Below, piece by piece: positions 21,111-31,335 of a stretch of DNA of 53,093 nt. This stretch comes from a virus. The position numbers and the translations under genes were made by a program. The stretch spans positions 1 to 53,093 of IMG/VR virus record IMGVR_UViG_3300047444_000359. One strand, written 5' to 3'. The notes below the pieces were generated by a model. It was not told the origin of the DNA and searched no databases. It saw only the letters and a program-made list of their open reading frames with translations. Positions within the stretch are counted from its first letter, which is position 1. Each line of letters opens with the position of its first letter.

Positions 21111-21842
21111 ATGGCTAACCTTCTTAGCGATACTATTAATTTTATGACTCCGTTCTGTCGCTATCAAGCAGCGGCAATCGGAACAAGCGACATGCCCCTA
21201 GTAGGATTTGCGAGCATTGTTCGTAACATTATCTTAGCTGCGCCATTCACTTGGCGGTTCAACCGTAATGTAGTTAACTTGACCGGACCAGTTGTTCAGG
21301 GGACTCAAGACTACACACAGAGCATTGCAGACTTCGGGTTCTTAGAGAAGGCAACTGCAACAGGCCCGGATAATAATAATGTGATAACTAGCTGGGAATT
21401 AAAGGATATGAAGAACAACGAAGCGTTGGCATCATCTCTAACCCAAGCTAGGCCGATGTCTATTTCAGTTTTCAATGACGACGGAGCAAGCAATTTCACA
21501 TTCAGACTATCAGCAGTTCCAGAACAAGCGTACACGATTAATCTAGTGTATCAGAAGGCTCCAGTTAAGTTCACTGCGACAACTGACTCGTGGGCTCCTA
21601 TTCCGGATTCATTCTCAGATGTGTACAACAATCTCTGCTTGGGCTACTACATGGACTCGTGCCAAGACCCGAGAGCACCGCAATACATCGCTCGTGGAAT
21701 TGCCGGACTCCTAGCTCGTGCGCAAGGATTGAGTTCAACAGATAAGGCGATATTCGCAGCTAGCTACATGAACTTTAACGCTCAAATGATCATAGATCAG
21801 TTAAGAGTACAGCAAGGACAACAGGCTCAGGGAGCTAGATAA
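21111..21842 (+). CDS. putative second connector/neck protein
   Basis: 243 residues. Helical start (SDTINFMTPFCRYQAAAIGT), a beta-rich middle (SISVFNDDGASNFTFRLSAV) and a C-terminal helical Gln-rich end. Only three bases separate it from the preceding gene, and the stop overlaps the next ATG. Probably part of the head-tail joining complex. No strong ribosome site, so it may be coupled to the upstream gene. Confidence 0.6.
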   Translation: MANLLSDTINFMTPFCRYQAAAIGTSDMPLVGFASIVRNIILAAPFTWRFNRNVVNLTGPVVQGTQDYTQSIADFGFLEKATATGPDNNNVITSWELKDMKNNEALASSLTQARPMSISVFNDDGASNFTFRLSAVPEQAYTINLVYQKAPVKFTATTDSWAPIPDSFSDVYNNLCLGYYMDSCQDPRAPQYIARGIAGLLARAQGLSSTDKAIFAASYMNFNAQMIIDQLRVQQGQQAQGAR

Positions 21843-24800
21843 TGGCAAGTCAGTTCGAGACAGTAGGAGCGCAGCCACGGAATCCTAGTCGCGGTAAGCC
21901 GATTCACATCGCGAGAATAGAGACCGGACTGTTTACGAATCGTAGCCCGATTCACGATCCTGCGTCTTGGTATGTCTCAAAGTACGGTGGTTATCCTGAC
22001 GCTTTGATTGACGGCAGCAACATGGAAATAACCAACGCGCTGACCTTGGCTAGGCGTCCGGGATTGTCACAATGGTCATCAGTTACAGTTCCAGATCAGG
22101 TTAACTGGTTTTATAACTGGAGAACTTTGACCTGCGGACCGAAGGTTATCGTAGATACAAGTACTTCAACATACTTACAGACCACAACAACTCAAAGCAC
22201 TTTATTCACTAAGAGTGTGACAGCTGGACAAGGGTACTATCAAGGTGTTGCAAACACTCTGTACTACGGGGATGGAGTCGATCTCCAGAAGTTTATCCTA
22301 GGTACCGATTGCATAACCGCAAACGGCAAGACTTGGAATTGGGGAATATCTCCTCCATTAACCGCTCCGGTTGTAACAATCACTCCTAGCGCAAGCGCTG
22401 CGGTAAATTGGCAAGCAAGCACTGTATTCAGTACCATGGGTTTGATAGTTGACAGCCAAGGAAATATTCAGCAGCTTATCGGAGTTAATGCAAGCCCTGT
22501 TCAGTTCCCAAACACAACACAGTTTGGAGAAAGCGGAAATGGGCAGCCAGCATGGAACCAGACCCCCGGCGGAACAACCCCCGACAATGCGTGGAACTGG
22601 ACAAACTGGGGACCTATTGTCTCTTGGACAGCTAACACAACATATAACAATGGTTCGGTTGGCGGAACACTTATAAATCCGTGTATTATTTATGACCCTG
22701 TCACAAAGTGCTGCTTTGTAAATGCCAACCCGTCAAACGCGCAAGGAACTAGTGCGCTATCAGGACCACCAGCATTCCCATCTGCGCCGGGGTCGTCTAT
22801 TACTGAGGGTTCGGTAAAGTGGTTTAACCTAGGATCACTTAAGACTCCGCAGCAATGGCTACCTAGTCATTCATACCCGAAGTTGGGGGCAGTGTCAAAT
22901 GACGATTCTGTTTCCGGAATTGCCGAGCCTGTAAGCTTGGCCGGTGGATTGCCTACGATGCCAGTTGTGTACTGGCAGGTTAACAATACCGCTGGCACTC
23001 AGACTTCAGGAACAGGCGGAACTGCACCGCCATGGACCGCAGGATTAGGAAACGGAACAGGAAGTCAGACTTCCGACAAACAATTATTGTGGCTCAGTTT
23101 AGGTTCTGGGACGAGAGTTACAAATCACACATATGTACCATGGACTGCGCAAGGGGCGACATTCTCTGTAATTGTGGACTCCAACAACAATTTCCAAGTT
23201 TGTACTACAAGTACAGGTCCTTCTTCGTCAACCGCAACTGGTAGTATTGTTTGGGCTACCGGATACAATCAAACAACAGCTGACGGTGGAGTAACTTGGA
23301 CTTGTGTTGGGCCTAAAATGACATGGGCTGCGAATACTATCTGGTACTTGCCTACATCCGGATGGTTTCCGCCAAGTGGTTCTATCCCGTTCGGTGGCGC
23401 AGTAATCACGGATAGTAATGGCAACGAGCAAGGTGTTATCGTATCCGGACTATCCACCACACCAACCCACCCTGTCTGGGCTACGACCCCCATCGGCGCT
23501 CCAACAACAGACGGCGCTGCGACTTGGCAATTAGTCGGGCCAGCGGTAACATCCGGACTGACCCTAACGAAGGGCGCAAGTTGGGCATATAGTTATAAGA
23601 GCAGGACTGCGGACGACATCTATAACACTACTGCGCCTCCGGACTGGCCGAGTGCTTTAGGTCCTCCTACAGGTGCAGAGACCGGACATATATCTACCGC
23701 GTCACCGTTATTTACAGTCACAACTGCTACTCCATCTAGCGTATTTACTCTGGTTATTCCGGGCTCAGCTGATCCACAAGTAGATACAATCGTAATCTGG
23801 AGAACTTTGGACGGCGGAAGCACGTTGTTCTTCTTGACAGAAGTTCCGAACACTCCACCTATTGGCGGAGTTCAACAGTTCCAGACAGTTCAGGATACTG
23901 CGCCAGATTCAGTTATAAATGAATTCATCACGGCTCCAATCGACGGAACAAACAACCCGCCACCGGCTGGATTCTTGCCGATGGCATATCACTTTGAAAG
24001 AATATGGGGAGCAGTTGGAAACTTTGTATACGCATCAGGCGGAGCAGACGTAGTAACCGGAGACCCGAACGAATCATTCAGTGCTCTGGACTTTTTCGAG
24101 TTCCCAGAGCCTGTGACACGTATTGTTCCTACAGCAACTGGTATATTGATATTCCTTACATCAGATGTGTACGCAATCTTGGGCGGTCCGGTATTCACTA
24201 CATTCTTCGCAACACCGATGGTGCCGGGAGTAGGCTTGCTGCACTACAATGCTCTAGATATTCACGGCGGCGTGACCTATCTCTACACTTCTGACAATCA
24301 GTTCATCTCAATGGACCCGAGTGGCGGAGCGCAGAGAATGGGCGGCGGTATCGCGGACAAGCTAGCATTGTTTGATGCTACTAAGGTTTACGTAACTGTT
24401 CACGAGAGCGGAAACGACAACGCTATATTCGTAGCTGACGGCTCAACTGGATGGTACAGATTAAACCCAAGTCAGTTTCCTAACCAAACTCCGGTATGGA
24501 GCACGTTTGCAGCTATCACCGGTGGTCTAGGTGCTCTAGAGTCTATTGAAGTTTCAAACGGTGTCCATAGGTTGCTAGCCGGTGGAATCGGAAGCAACAA
24601 GCCGATCCTACAGAGAGATTACAGTACGTATCAGGACAATGGAACACCATTCACATGCTTCTTCACCATGGGAAGTATTAACCTAGTAAATCCGGGGCAG
24701 ATTGCCGGACTAACTTTTGTTAACTTACGAGCAACTAGGGTAGGAACAAGTCCGACATGTGCGTTCTTGCTGAACGAGGTCTCAGGAACATTCACTACGT

Positions 24801-25012
24801 TCCCAAGTAGCCAAGCATACCCATGGCAAATTTGGGGAGCGGCTGGACAGCCAACAAGCCTGTTCTCTAATGCGTATTACTTTAGAGCAGCGGGAGTGCC
24901 AGCGCTAGCTGAGCACATGCAAGTTAAAGTAAGTTTCCCGGCTGAGAATGTGGCAAACGAAATACTAAGTTTGACTGTCTGGGGAGTTATAGAAGAAGTT
25001 CCTGAGGAATAA
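21842..25012 (+). CDS. large tail tube/hub-like protein (tail tubular B-like) with repeats
   Basis: 1056 residues. The first 110 residues (YPDALIDGSNMEITNALTLA, then RRPGLSQW) match the opening of nozzle/tail tubular B-like proteins of short-tailed phages. Residues about 180-600 hold repeated modules with the signature I-V-D-S-x-G-N-x-Q, a Gly/Thr-rich turn, PxW and a TTDGxxTW-like end. The C-terminal half (AYHFERIWGAVGNFVYAS, VTRIVPTATGILIFLTSDVY, HYNALDIHGGVTYLYTSDNQ) is a beta-propeller-like platform. It overlaps both neighbours by ATG/TAA sharing. Confidence 0.7.
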   Translation: MASQFETVGAQPRNPSRGKPIHIARIETGLFTNRSPIHDPASWYVSKYGGYPDALIDGSNMEITNALTLARRPGLSQWSSVTVPDQVNWFYNWRTLTCGPKVIVDTSTSTYLQTTTTQSTLFTKSVTAGQGYYQGVANTLYYGDGVDLQKFILGTDCITANGKTWNWGISPPLTAPVVTITPSASAAVNWQASTVFSTMGLIVDSQGNIQQLIGVNASPVQFPNTTQFGESGNGQPAWNQTPGGTTPDNAWNWTNWGPIVSWTANTTYNNGSVGGTLINPCIIYDPVTKCCFVNANPSNAQGTSALSGPPAFPSAPGSSITEGSVKWFNLGSLKTPQQWLPSHSYPKLGAVSNDDSVSGIAEPVSLAGGLPTMPVVYWQVNNTAGTQTSGTGGTAPPWTAGLGNGTGSQTSDKQLLWLSLGSGTRVTNHTYVPWTAQGATFSVIVDSNNNFQVCTTSTGPSSSTATGSIVWATGYNQTTADGGVTWTCVGPKMTWAANTIWYLPTSGWFPPSGSIPFGGAVITDSNGNEQGVIVSGLSTTPTHPVWATTPIGAPTTDGAATWQLVGPAVTSGLTLTKGASWAYSYKSRTADDIYNTTAPPDWPSALGPPTGAETGHISTASPLFTVTTATPSSVFTLVIPGSADPQVDTIVIWRTLDGGSTLFFLTEVPNTPPIGGVQQFQTVQDTAPDSVINEFITAPIDGTNNPPPAGFLPMAYHFERIWGAVGNFVYASGGADVVTGDPNESFSALDFFEFPEPVTRIVPTATGILIFLTSDVYAILGGPVFTTFFATPMVPGVGLLHYNALDIHGGVTYLYTSDNQFISMDPSGGAQRMGGGIADKLALFDATKVYVTVHESGNDNAIFVADGSTGWYRLNPSQFPNQTPVWSTFAAITGGLGALESIEVSNGVHRLLAGGIGSNKPILQRDYSTYQDNGTPFTCFFTMGSINLVNPGQIAGLTFVNLRATRVGTSPTCAFLLNEVSGTFTTFPSSQAYPWQIWGAAGQPTSLFSNAYYFRAAGVPALAEHMQVKVSFPAENVANEILSLTVWGVIEEVPEE

Positions 25013-26754
25013 TGAAGCTTTCCGAATACTATCCGTCAATGCAGGGCGCGACACCAGTTGGACCGGTAGTTCCGGCAGCTGCACCGCCTGTGATACCTAA
25101 TGACCAAACACAGGTTACTAGGTATCTAAGGACAACCCTTCCGCTTCCTCTACAGTATTCGCCGGATACTTTGAAGCAGTACAACCGTCCGGGATTGAGT
25201 TCTTTTAGAATCGCTCCCCTACCTCCGGGTGGAAATCCGGCGGTTAACGCGTCATCGACTTCAACTTCTACATCTAATATCCAGCAGTTTGTGAACACAG
25301 CAGCTAACGGCCCAAATGGAGCAATTCAATTTAATGTTGGTGGTGCGTTAACTGGAGTAGCTCAATTTGAATGGGATAATATTGGAAGTAATCTTCTAAT
25401 AACTGGCGGAGCATCAATATCAGGGACTGTGGCAGGGTCTATATTTAATGCTTCCACAGGATACAGAATCGCCGGTGCAGCAGGATCGGGGCAGTTTCTT
25501 CGCGGCGACGGTGTTAACTTTGTTTCCTCACTTATACAAGGCAGCGATCTCCCGACCTTTAGTCAAGATGTGACAAATGTTGGGTCTGTGATGACTGTTG
25601 TCGGGCTACAGACAAACCCAGTATCATCTCTAGACCCGGACCCCGGTGATGTTTTGTTGTGGACCGGAACAGCATGGGTGCCGACTGCGAATCCGTTTCC
25701 CGGAGTCGTAACAGTTTTGTACCTGACCGATGTAGCATCAGATATAGTTCCGTATCAGAATTGGACAACAAGTCCTAACACAACAGCAGAGCACGCATAT
25801 ACTGCAAGCTTAGGGTCTGGTGCTGTTGGCGCGACAGATATTCAAGATTTCGCAACTGTGGTAGGATATCCGGGTACTACACTTGTACCGGAAGGAAACT
25901 GGTCACTTGAGACTTATCTTAGCGCAACTGGAAGTCCGTCGCCGCAGTTGACAGTAACTGCAACAGTCTATAAGCGTACATCTGGTGGAGTGGAGACCAG
26001 TTTGTTCTCTGTGACAATAGTGAGTTCGGCTATTATACCGTCCACTGCTACGCAATATGTTACACAAACAGTTCAGCCTGCATTTGTGATTGCTAACACG
26101 GATAGACTGGTTGTTAAATATTCTGTTTCTAAGGCATCTGGCGGAGCCACAGTTGTATCGTTGTATACTTGTGGTAATCTACACAACAGCCATGTCCACA
26201 CCACGTTTACGGTGGGGACTGCTCTTGTCCCGATATCATTAGGCGGAACAGGTTCTGACTTATCTCTGACTGGAGGAACGAGTCAGGTCCTTCGACAGAG
26301 TTCTGTCGGTGCTAACATAACTGTAAGTCAACTATCGTATTCTGATATTTCCGGGACTATTCCGTCCACCGGAATTGTATCGGGCTCAGTTAACCTAGCG
26401 ACCCAAACTGCTAATCACGCAGCAGCAACTTTGTTCGCAACTGGAGTATCAGGAGCCGGGACTTATCTAGTGACTGTTTATATTGTCGCTAGTCAGGCGG
26501 CAACAACCAGTTCTACTTTACCAGACAGTCGAATCATTTTTACTGACAATGAAAGCGGGGCAACAATTACGGTCCCGGTTACATCAGGGCTGACAACAAA
26601 TACGACTTCTACTTTCGCACAGGCCACGTTCATTGTTAATGCGAAAGCTTCCACGAACATACAGTATGACATCGGGCAAGTGACTCCGTACGCTTCGGTC
26701 GGCGGAACCCCGATGCAGTTTGCATATCACGCACGGGCGGTATTCCTTGGCTAA
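25012..26754 (+). CDS. tail fibre-like protein
   Basis: 580 residues. A Pro-rich virion-proximal start, then QFVNTAANGPNGAIQFNVGG and GTVAGSIFNASTGYRIAGAA, a pattern typical of fibre shafts. The last 110 residues form a beta-domain ending in YHARAVFLG that is paralogous to the small proteins at 28061 and 28587. Coupled to the preceding gene (TAATG). Confidence 0.65.
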   Translation: MKLSEYYPSMQGATPVGPVVPAAAPPVIPNDQTQVTRYLRTTLPLPLQYSPDTLKQYNRPGLSSFRIAPLPPGGNPAVNASSTSTSTSNIQQFVNTAANGPNGAIQFNVGGALTGVAQFEWDNIGSNLLITGGASISGTVAGSIFNASTGYRIAGAAGSGQFLRGDGVNFVSSLIQGSDLPTFSQDVTNVGSVMTVVGLQTNPVSSLDPDPGDVLLWTGTAWVPTANPFPGVVTVLYLTDVASDIVPYQNWTTSPNTTAEHAYTASLGSGAVGATDIQDFATVVGYPGTTLVPEGNWSLETYLSATGSPSPQLTVTATVYKRTSGGVETSLFSVTIVSSAIIPSTATQYVTQTVQPAFVIANTDRLVVKYSVSKASGGATVVSLYTCGNLHNSHVHTTFTVGTALVPISLGGTGSDLSLTGGTSQVLRQSSVGANITVSQLSYSDISGTIPSTGIVSGSVNLATQTANHAAATLFATGVSGAGTYLVTVYIVASQAATTSSTLPDSRIIFTDNESGATITVPVTSGLTTNTTSTFAQATFIVNAKASTNIQYDIGQVTPYASVGGTPMQFAYHARAVFLG

Positions 26755-28057
26755 CGCAACAAATAAGTACGTGACTCCGGTAGGTCTTCAGCAGCCCGCT
26801 GCGGCAGACTTATCGGACGGTACTACTGGTAGCGGAACAGTCGTATTGAGCAATAGCCCAGTACTGACCGGAACCCCGACAGCTCCGACCCCGGCAGGTG
26901 GAGACAACAGCACAAATATCGCCACAACCGCGTTTGTTGTCGGCGCATCGTCTGGCGCTGACACATTGAATGTCAACACAACAGTTGTTGTGAATCCGTT
27001 TAGTCTTAATGTTCTAGTAAATGGTCTAGCTCCGGTCGGTGAGACTAAGGTAAACAGCCAGTTTGTTACTAACAACACTCCATGCATGTCGCAGTATTTC
27101 ATGCAAAACGCCGCGTCCGGTACTAGGGCTATGGGGACTGTATATCAGAATAACACAGGGCATCCGATATATGTTGTTGTTGACGGCTTTGGAACCGGCA
27201 ACATGACATCGATAGCAGTTTCGGGTACCACTCCTAATCCAACTACTCAGGTAGCGGCTGGAATAAATTCGAATACTTCCGGCGCTCACATAACGATTAA
27301 CTTTTTTGTGCTTCCGGGAAATTTTTATAAGGTAACATCAGCAGTAGCCATATCAATCTGGACAGAGTGGGTTTTACTTAACGGTACCTTTTCGGACAGC
27401 GGAGAAATTCACGCAAGCCGAGCACTCGGTACTATATATCAGAACAATTCGACAAGCGCCATGTTTGTCGCGGTGCAGGTAAGCGGAGCGAGCGCCAACA
27501 GCGCGACCGCCGCAGTGTCCGATCCCGTAACCCCGCCAGTAAATCAGGTGGACACAGTTTCGCAGGGGTCTAACACCACAGCTACCATAACTAGTTTCTT
27601 TATTGTTCCGCCGGGACACTACTACAAGGTTACCGCTGCGTCTGGGTCTCTGGCGCTGTGGCATGAGTATACATGGGGAATACCGTGTATTCGATCTCTA
27701 GATTTGAGTTCGAATACAGTCATGAACGGAAGCAGAAGCATTGCAGCCGTAAGCCAGACAATAAACACCGGAACGACTACAGCGGCTTCAGTAGTGCCAT
27801 GGGTTTACATTAATAGCAGCCCGACACGAGTTCGTTGGGTTCAAGCCATCACTACCAATTCTTCCGGATTAAATTATTGTTTTATGTCGTCAGGCGAGTC
27901 ATACCCTCTTTTGTTAGCTTACCTGAATTGGCAGCAGAGCGGTGCGGTTGCTAGGACTGTTAAAGTGCCGGTCGAGCCGGGGCGATTTTACGGCGGTGTG
28001 GATAACGCGGCGGGAACACTTACTATCAATCACTGGTGGGAGTATCAACTAGGATAA
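26747..28057 (+). CDS. tail fibre-like protein, TTG start
   Basis: 436 residues if started at TTG 26747 (M)ANATNKYVTPVGLQQP, overlapping the previous stop by 8 bases; a TTG at 26720 is an alternative, and no ATG is close. NSPVLTGTPTAPTPAGGDNS is the fibre motif often seen near tail collar domains. Two related 100-residue segments contain TVYQNNTGHPIYVVVDG and TIYQNNSTSAMFVAVQV with VLPGNFYKVTSA/VPPGHYYKVTAA, so the distal part is an internal duplication. Confidence 0.65.
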   Translation: MANATNKYVTPVGLQQPAAADLSDGTTGSGTVVLSNSPVLTGTPTAPTPAGGDNSTNIATTAFVVGASSGADTLNVNTTVVVNPFSLNVLVNGLAPVGETKVNSQFVTNNTPCMSQYFMQNAASGTRAMGTVYQNNTGHPIYVVVDGFGTGNMTSIAVSGTTPNPTTQVAAGINSNTSGAHITINFFVLPGNFYKVTSAVAISIWTEWVLLNGTFSDSGEIHASRALGTIYQNNSTSAMFVAVQVSGASANSATAAVSDPVTPPVNQVDTVSQGSNTTATITSFFIVPPGHYYKVTAASGSLALWHEYTWGIPCIRSLDLSSNTVMNGSRSIAAVSQTINTGTTTAASVVPWVYINSSPTRVRWVQAITTNSSGLNYCFMSSGESYPLLLAYLNWQQSGAVARTVKVPVEPGRFYGGVDNAAGTLTINHWWEYQLG

Positions 28058-28060
28058 TTT

Positions 28061-28585
28061 ATGGCACAGACAATTAATTTCAGTAACACAACTCCGGCGG
28101 CGGCGACTAACACAGTCAATGTTAGCTGGCAGAACGACAACAGTAATCCTCCAAACATATCAGCCAATGTTCCGTCCGGAGTTGCTGGTGTGGCAAACAT
28201 TGTCGCGAAATCTATCCTTACTGCGCAAAGTGCGGCTATTGCAGCCACCACTATTTTTGCGGTCCCGTCAACCGGTGCTGGATTGTATAGGGTTAGTTGG
28301 GTTGCGACAGTGACACAAGCAGCAACGACCCAATCAATTCTCGGTGGGACTTTTGGGTTTCAGACGAAATACACAAACGGAAACGGGGATACAGTAGTAA
28401 AGACAATTAATCCAACACAGTCTTCTAACGCAAACGCGAACACAACAGGTACTGCGATAAGCGGAGTTGAGTTAGCATATTGCGGCGGTTCCACAAATTT
28501 ACAGTATCTATTCGATTATATGAGTGCAGGCGGAACTGTAATGAACTACGATCTCGCAATCTATGTAGAGTTTCTAGGAGCATAA
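28061..28585 (+). CDS. small fibre-tip-like paralog
   Basis: 174 residues. TTIFAVPSTGAGLYRVSWVA, STNLQYLFDYMS and YDLAIYVEFLGA correspond to segments of the C-terminal domain at 25012-26754 and of the next gene. Such single beta-domain proteins may add to fibre tips. AGGATAATTT, partly inside the previous stop codon, is the ribosome site. Confidence 0.6.
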   Translation: MAQTINFSNTTPAAATNTVNVSWQNDNSNPPNISANVPSGVAGVANIVAKSILTAQSAAIAATTIFAVPSTGAGLYRVSWVATVTQAATTQSILGGTFGFQTKYTNGNGDTVVKTINPTQSSNANANTTGTAISGVELAYCGGSTNLQYLFDYMSAGGTVMNYDLAIYVEFLGA

Positions 28586-28586
28586 T

Positions 28587-29000
28587 ATGGCCGGAGCAAA
28601 CGTATTAACATATTCTACCCCGATCACGGGATATGATAACACTGGACTGACTGCAAACCTAGGTGCGACCACAGTATATGCCATCCCTGCTGGTCGTGCA
28701 GGTATTTACAGGTGCCATCTTTGGATTAAGGTCACGACAGTTGCAACAACTTCCACTTTACCGTCAGCTGATTTGGTTTTCACCAGCGGCGGTACTGCGA
28801 TTACTACTGGTACAAGCACCGGCGCTCCCGGTCACTTGATTGCAACTAACACTGGAAACGCTTTGACAACATCCGGTACTGCGACAGTCGATCTCTACTG
28901 TGACGCTAGCACTAACATACAAGTAGTGACCGCAGGTTATGCGCAGACCGGAGTAAGTATGGTATACGAGCTTAGAGTCAGATTGGAGTACTTAGGATAA
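28587..29000 (+). CDS. small fibre-tip-like paralog
   Basis: 137 residues. TTVYAIPAGRAGIYRCHLWI, TSTLPSADLVFTSGG, ASTNIQVVTAGYAQTG and ELRVRLEYLG align by eye with the preceding gene and the C-terminus of the 25012 protein. AGGAGCATAAT precedes the ATG and overlaps the upstream end. Confidence 0.6.
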   Translation: MAGANVLTYSTPITGYDNTGLTANLGATTVYAIPAGRAGIYRCHLWIKVTTVATTSTLPSADLVFTSGGTAITTGTSTGAPGHLIATNTGNALTTSGTATVDLYCDASTNIQVVTAGYAQTGVSMVYELRVRLEYLG

Positions 29001-29002
29001 TT

Positions 29003-31087
29003 ATGGGCATACCAACTAAGAACGCAGTTATCGGACAGTTTGTTAACGGTAGGAATGCGCAAGACGATTTCTTGCAGCTAGCTACCAACCACGGTGGAAC
29101 TGTGTTCGCATGGATCGACTATCAGGGAAACTTGATGGGGACATTTGCAGTCGGTAACCCCGGCGGTTCTAACACCAATGTTCAGTTTAACAACAATGGT
29201 ATACTAGGAGGAGACAACGGATTTAATTATGTATCTTCAAATCCGTCTCCGTCGCTAACCAACATTTCTACTCTACTTATATCAGGAAATGGGGTCGGCC
29301 AGAGTATCCCTGTTCTAGAAATTCAGGGAACAGGAACAGGACAAGGTAACGGACCTGTTGTGTTGATAACCCCTGTTTCGGGAGCAGGAAACACCGGAGC
29401 GACCAGAGCCACATTTTTGGAATTCGATATGGACGCGTCTGGTGGTGGCGGATTTACTTTCACACAGAATAACCGTGCTGGCGGCGGAGTTACATTTCAA
29501 GGTACGGCAGGCACAACTCCCGGTGCGTTAGAAGTCGGCATATTTGGTATAAGTAACAACAACGCACTTACCGAATTTTTCTACGTCCCAGATGGCGGAA
29601 TAAACGTATTTTTGAACAACACTTCAGGCATCGCTGATATCAGTATGGCTGTCGCAGGAACATCATGGGTTAATCCAGCCGCTGCGACATCGATGGTAAA
29701 CCAAGACTCTCCTGCGCTAGTATTGACAGGACAGGCGTGGGTTACATCACCGGGACCAGCCAGTCAGACAGTCACCTATTCAATTCAGAATAAAAACGGA
29801 GTCTTACAGTTTACCCAAACCGCTGGACCGGGGCCATCACAGTTCCCGTTTCAGTTTAATGGGCAAGTTAATTTCACAGGTACTACTCTTTTCGGAACTG
29901 CGGATTTTGGTTTCCAGACAGGCAACGGCGGGGCAGTATATACAATAACTTCTGTTGCAAACGCAGTAGGAGCTTTAACTACATATACGTTCACGACTGT
30001 TGGTTCCGGTGGACAGCCAACCGCAGGTCAGAATATAACAATTGCGGGATTTGTGACAGGCGCTAACAACGGTAAGTTTGTTGTTCAAACAGCAACAACA
30101 TCTACTGTGACTGTTTACAACTCAAGCGGAGCTTCTGAAACTCACGCGGCTACAGGAACCCTAGATACAAACTATGATTCCAGCATCGGGCAGTATTCAG
30201 CGCAGCTAGCTGTTACGTCTTCCAATAATTTCCCGATTGAGGGGACCAGTTATCTGCCAAACAATGTATTCAACAGCTTCCCGAACGCCCCTCTGTTCGT
30301 TATGAACCAGAAGGGTAACTCAGTTGACGCGGCGTACGTTCGAATTTTGAATGACGGCGTTACCGGAAACCACGGATTGGAGATTGGAAGCATCATTGAT
30401 TCAACCGGAACGGCACCAGTAACTTTACAGCTAGGCCATTTCAACGGCAACAGTTCGTTGAGGCTTGGGCAACCTATTGCAGCGACAGGCGGGGCTAACC
30501 AGTCATCCAACTTCCTAGCAATTGAAGGTAAGTACTGGACAGGTTCTGTGTCTGCGGCAGATGTCTGGAGTTTCCAAGATTCCCTAGGAGCAGGCGCAAA
30601 CCCAAGCAGTACGTTGTTCCTGTCACACGCTGGAAGCGGCGGCTCCCCGTTGTTCTCTATCGGGACAATCGCGCTCACCTGTGGTCCTGTGAATTGCCAG
30701 ACTATATCGCTGGGCGGCAACATTGATTTCGCTGTTGCTAGTGCGACCGGAGGCGGAAACGTCAATTCTTACTTGACTGATATTCGCGCTTCTTGGTGGG
30801 ACGGCGCAGCGGCACAAACATCAGTAACATCGATTCAGGAAATCATGGGAGCGGGGACCAACCCGACTACGGACACTCTGGTAATCAGTAACTCCGGCTC
30901 GCATGCTTGGTCAGGAGTATCCGTACTCGGAATCTTGACCGGACAGACCTTGATTGAGAGCAACACCCACACCCCAAGTTCAGCAGCGGACACAGGAACA
31001 ACAGGTCAGATCGCTTGGGACGCAAGCTTTATCTACATCTGTACAGCACCAAATACATGGAAGAGAGTCGGAATCGCAACTTGGTAA
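29003..31087 (+). CDS. large tail fibre protein
   Basis: 694 residues. The N-terminus MGIPTKNAVIGQF and TVFAWIDYQGNLMG resembles that of the S74 fibre at 1976, pointing to a shared attachment domain. The middle has GNPGGSNTNVQFNNNG, typical of fibre shafts, and one copy of the module AGFVTGANNGKFVV...SETHAATGT found four times at 4524. The end (TPSSAADTGTTGQIAWDASF, then YICTAPNTWKRVGIATW) is a common phage fibre C-terminus. No S74 chaperone is present here. Confidence 0.72.
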   Translation: MGIPTKNAVIGQFVNGRNAQDDFLQLATNHGGTVFAWIDYQGNLMGTFAVGNPGGSNTNVQFNNNGILGGDNGFNYVSSNPSPSLTNISTLLISGNGVGQSIPVLEIQGTGTGQGNGPVVLITPVSGAGNTGATRATFLEFDMDASGGGGFTFTQNNRAGGGVTFQGTAGTTPGALEVGIFGISNNNALTEFFYVPDGGINVFLNNTSGIADISMAVAGTSWVNPAAATSMVNQDSPALVLTGQAWVTSPGPASQTVTYSIQNKNGVLQFTQTAGPGPSQFPFQFNGQVNFTGTTLFGTADFGFQTGNGGAVYTITSVANAVGALTTYTFTTVGSGGQPTAGQNITIAGFVTGANNGKFVVQTATTSTVTVYNSSGASETHAATGTLDTNYDSSIGQYSAQLAVTSSNNFPIEGTSYLPNNVFNSFPNAPLFVMNQKGNSVDAAYVRILNDGVTGNHGLEIGSIIDSTGTAPVTLQLGHFNGNSSLRLGQPIAATGGANQSSNFLAIEGKYWTGSVSAADVWSFQDSLGAGANPSSTLFLSHAGSGGSPLFSIGTIALTCGPVNCQTISLGGNIDFAVASATGGGNVNSYLTDIRASWWDGAAAQTSVTSIQEIMGAGTNPTTDTLVISNSGSHAWSGVSVLGILTGQTLIESNTHTPSSAADTGTTGQIAWDASFIYICTAPNTWKRVGIATW

Positions 31088-31101
31088 AAATAGGAGCAAC
31101 A

Positions 31102-31335
31102 ATGGCAGACGAACAAGTAGTACCACAATTAGCACCAGAAGAAAGACTAGCTATCAGAGAGTCACAGTATCAGGCATTGCGACTTAGGGAGCAGGCAAGA
31201 ATGTTTACCGACAAGGCAAGCCAGATCGACCAGCAAACCGCAGCGTTCATCAACAAGTTTGCAACTGATAAGCAAGTCGATCCGAAGGTTTATAGTTTCG
31301 ATATCGACACACTACTGTTTCATGCAACAGTTTAA
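31102..31335 (+). CDS. small helical hypothetical protein
   Basis: 77 residues, charged and probably coiled coil (EERLAIRESQYQALRLREQA). ATG 31102 has AGGAG seven bases upstream. The stop codon overlaps the next ATG. Perhaps a fibre or tail chaperone; unknown. Confidence 0.6.
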   Translation: MADEQVVPQLAPEERLAIRESQYQALRLREQARMFTDKASQIDQQTAAFINKFATDKQVDPKVYSFDIDTLLFHATV

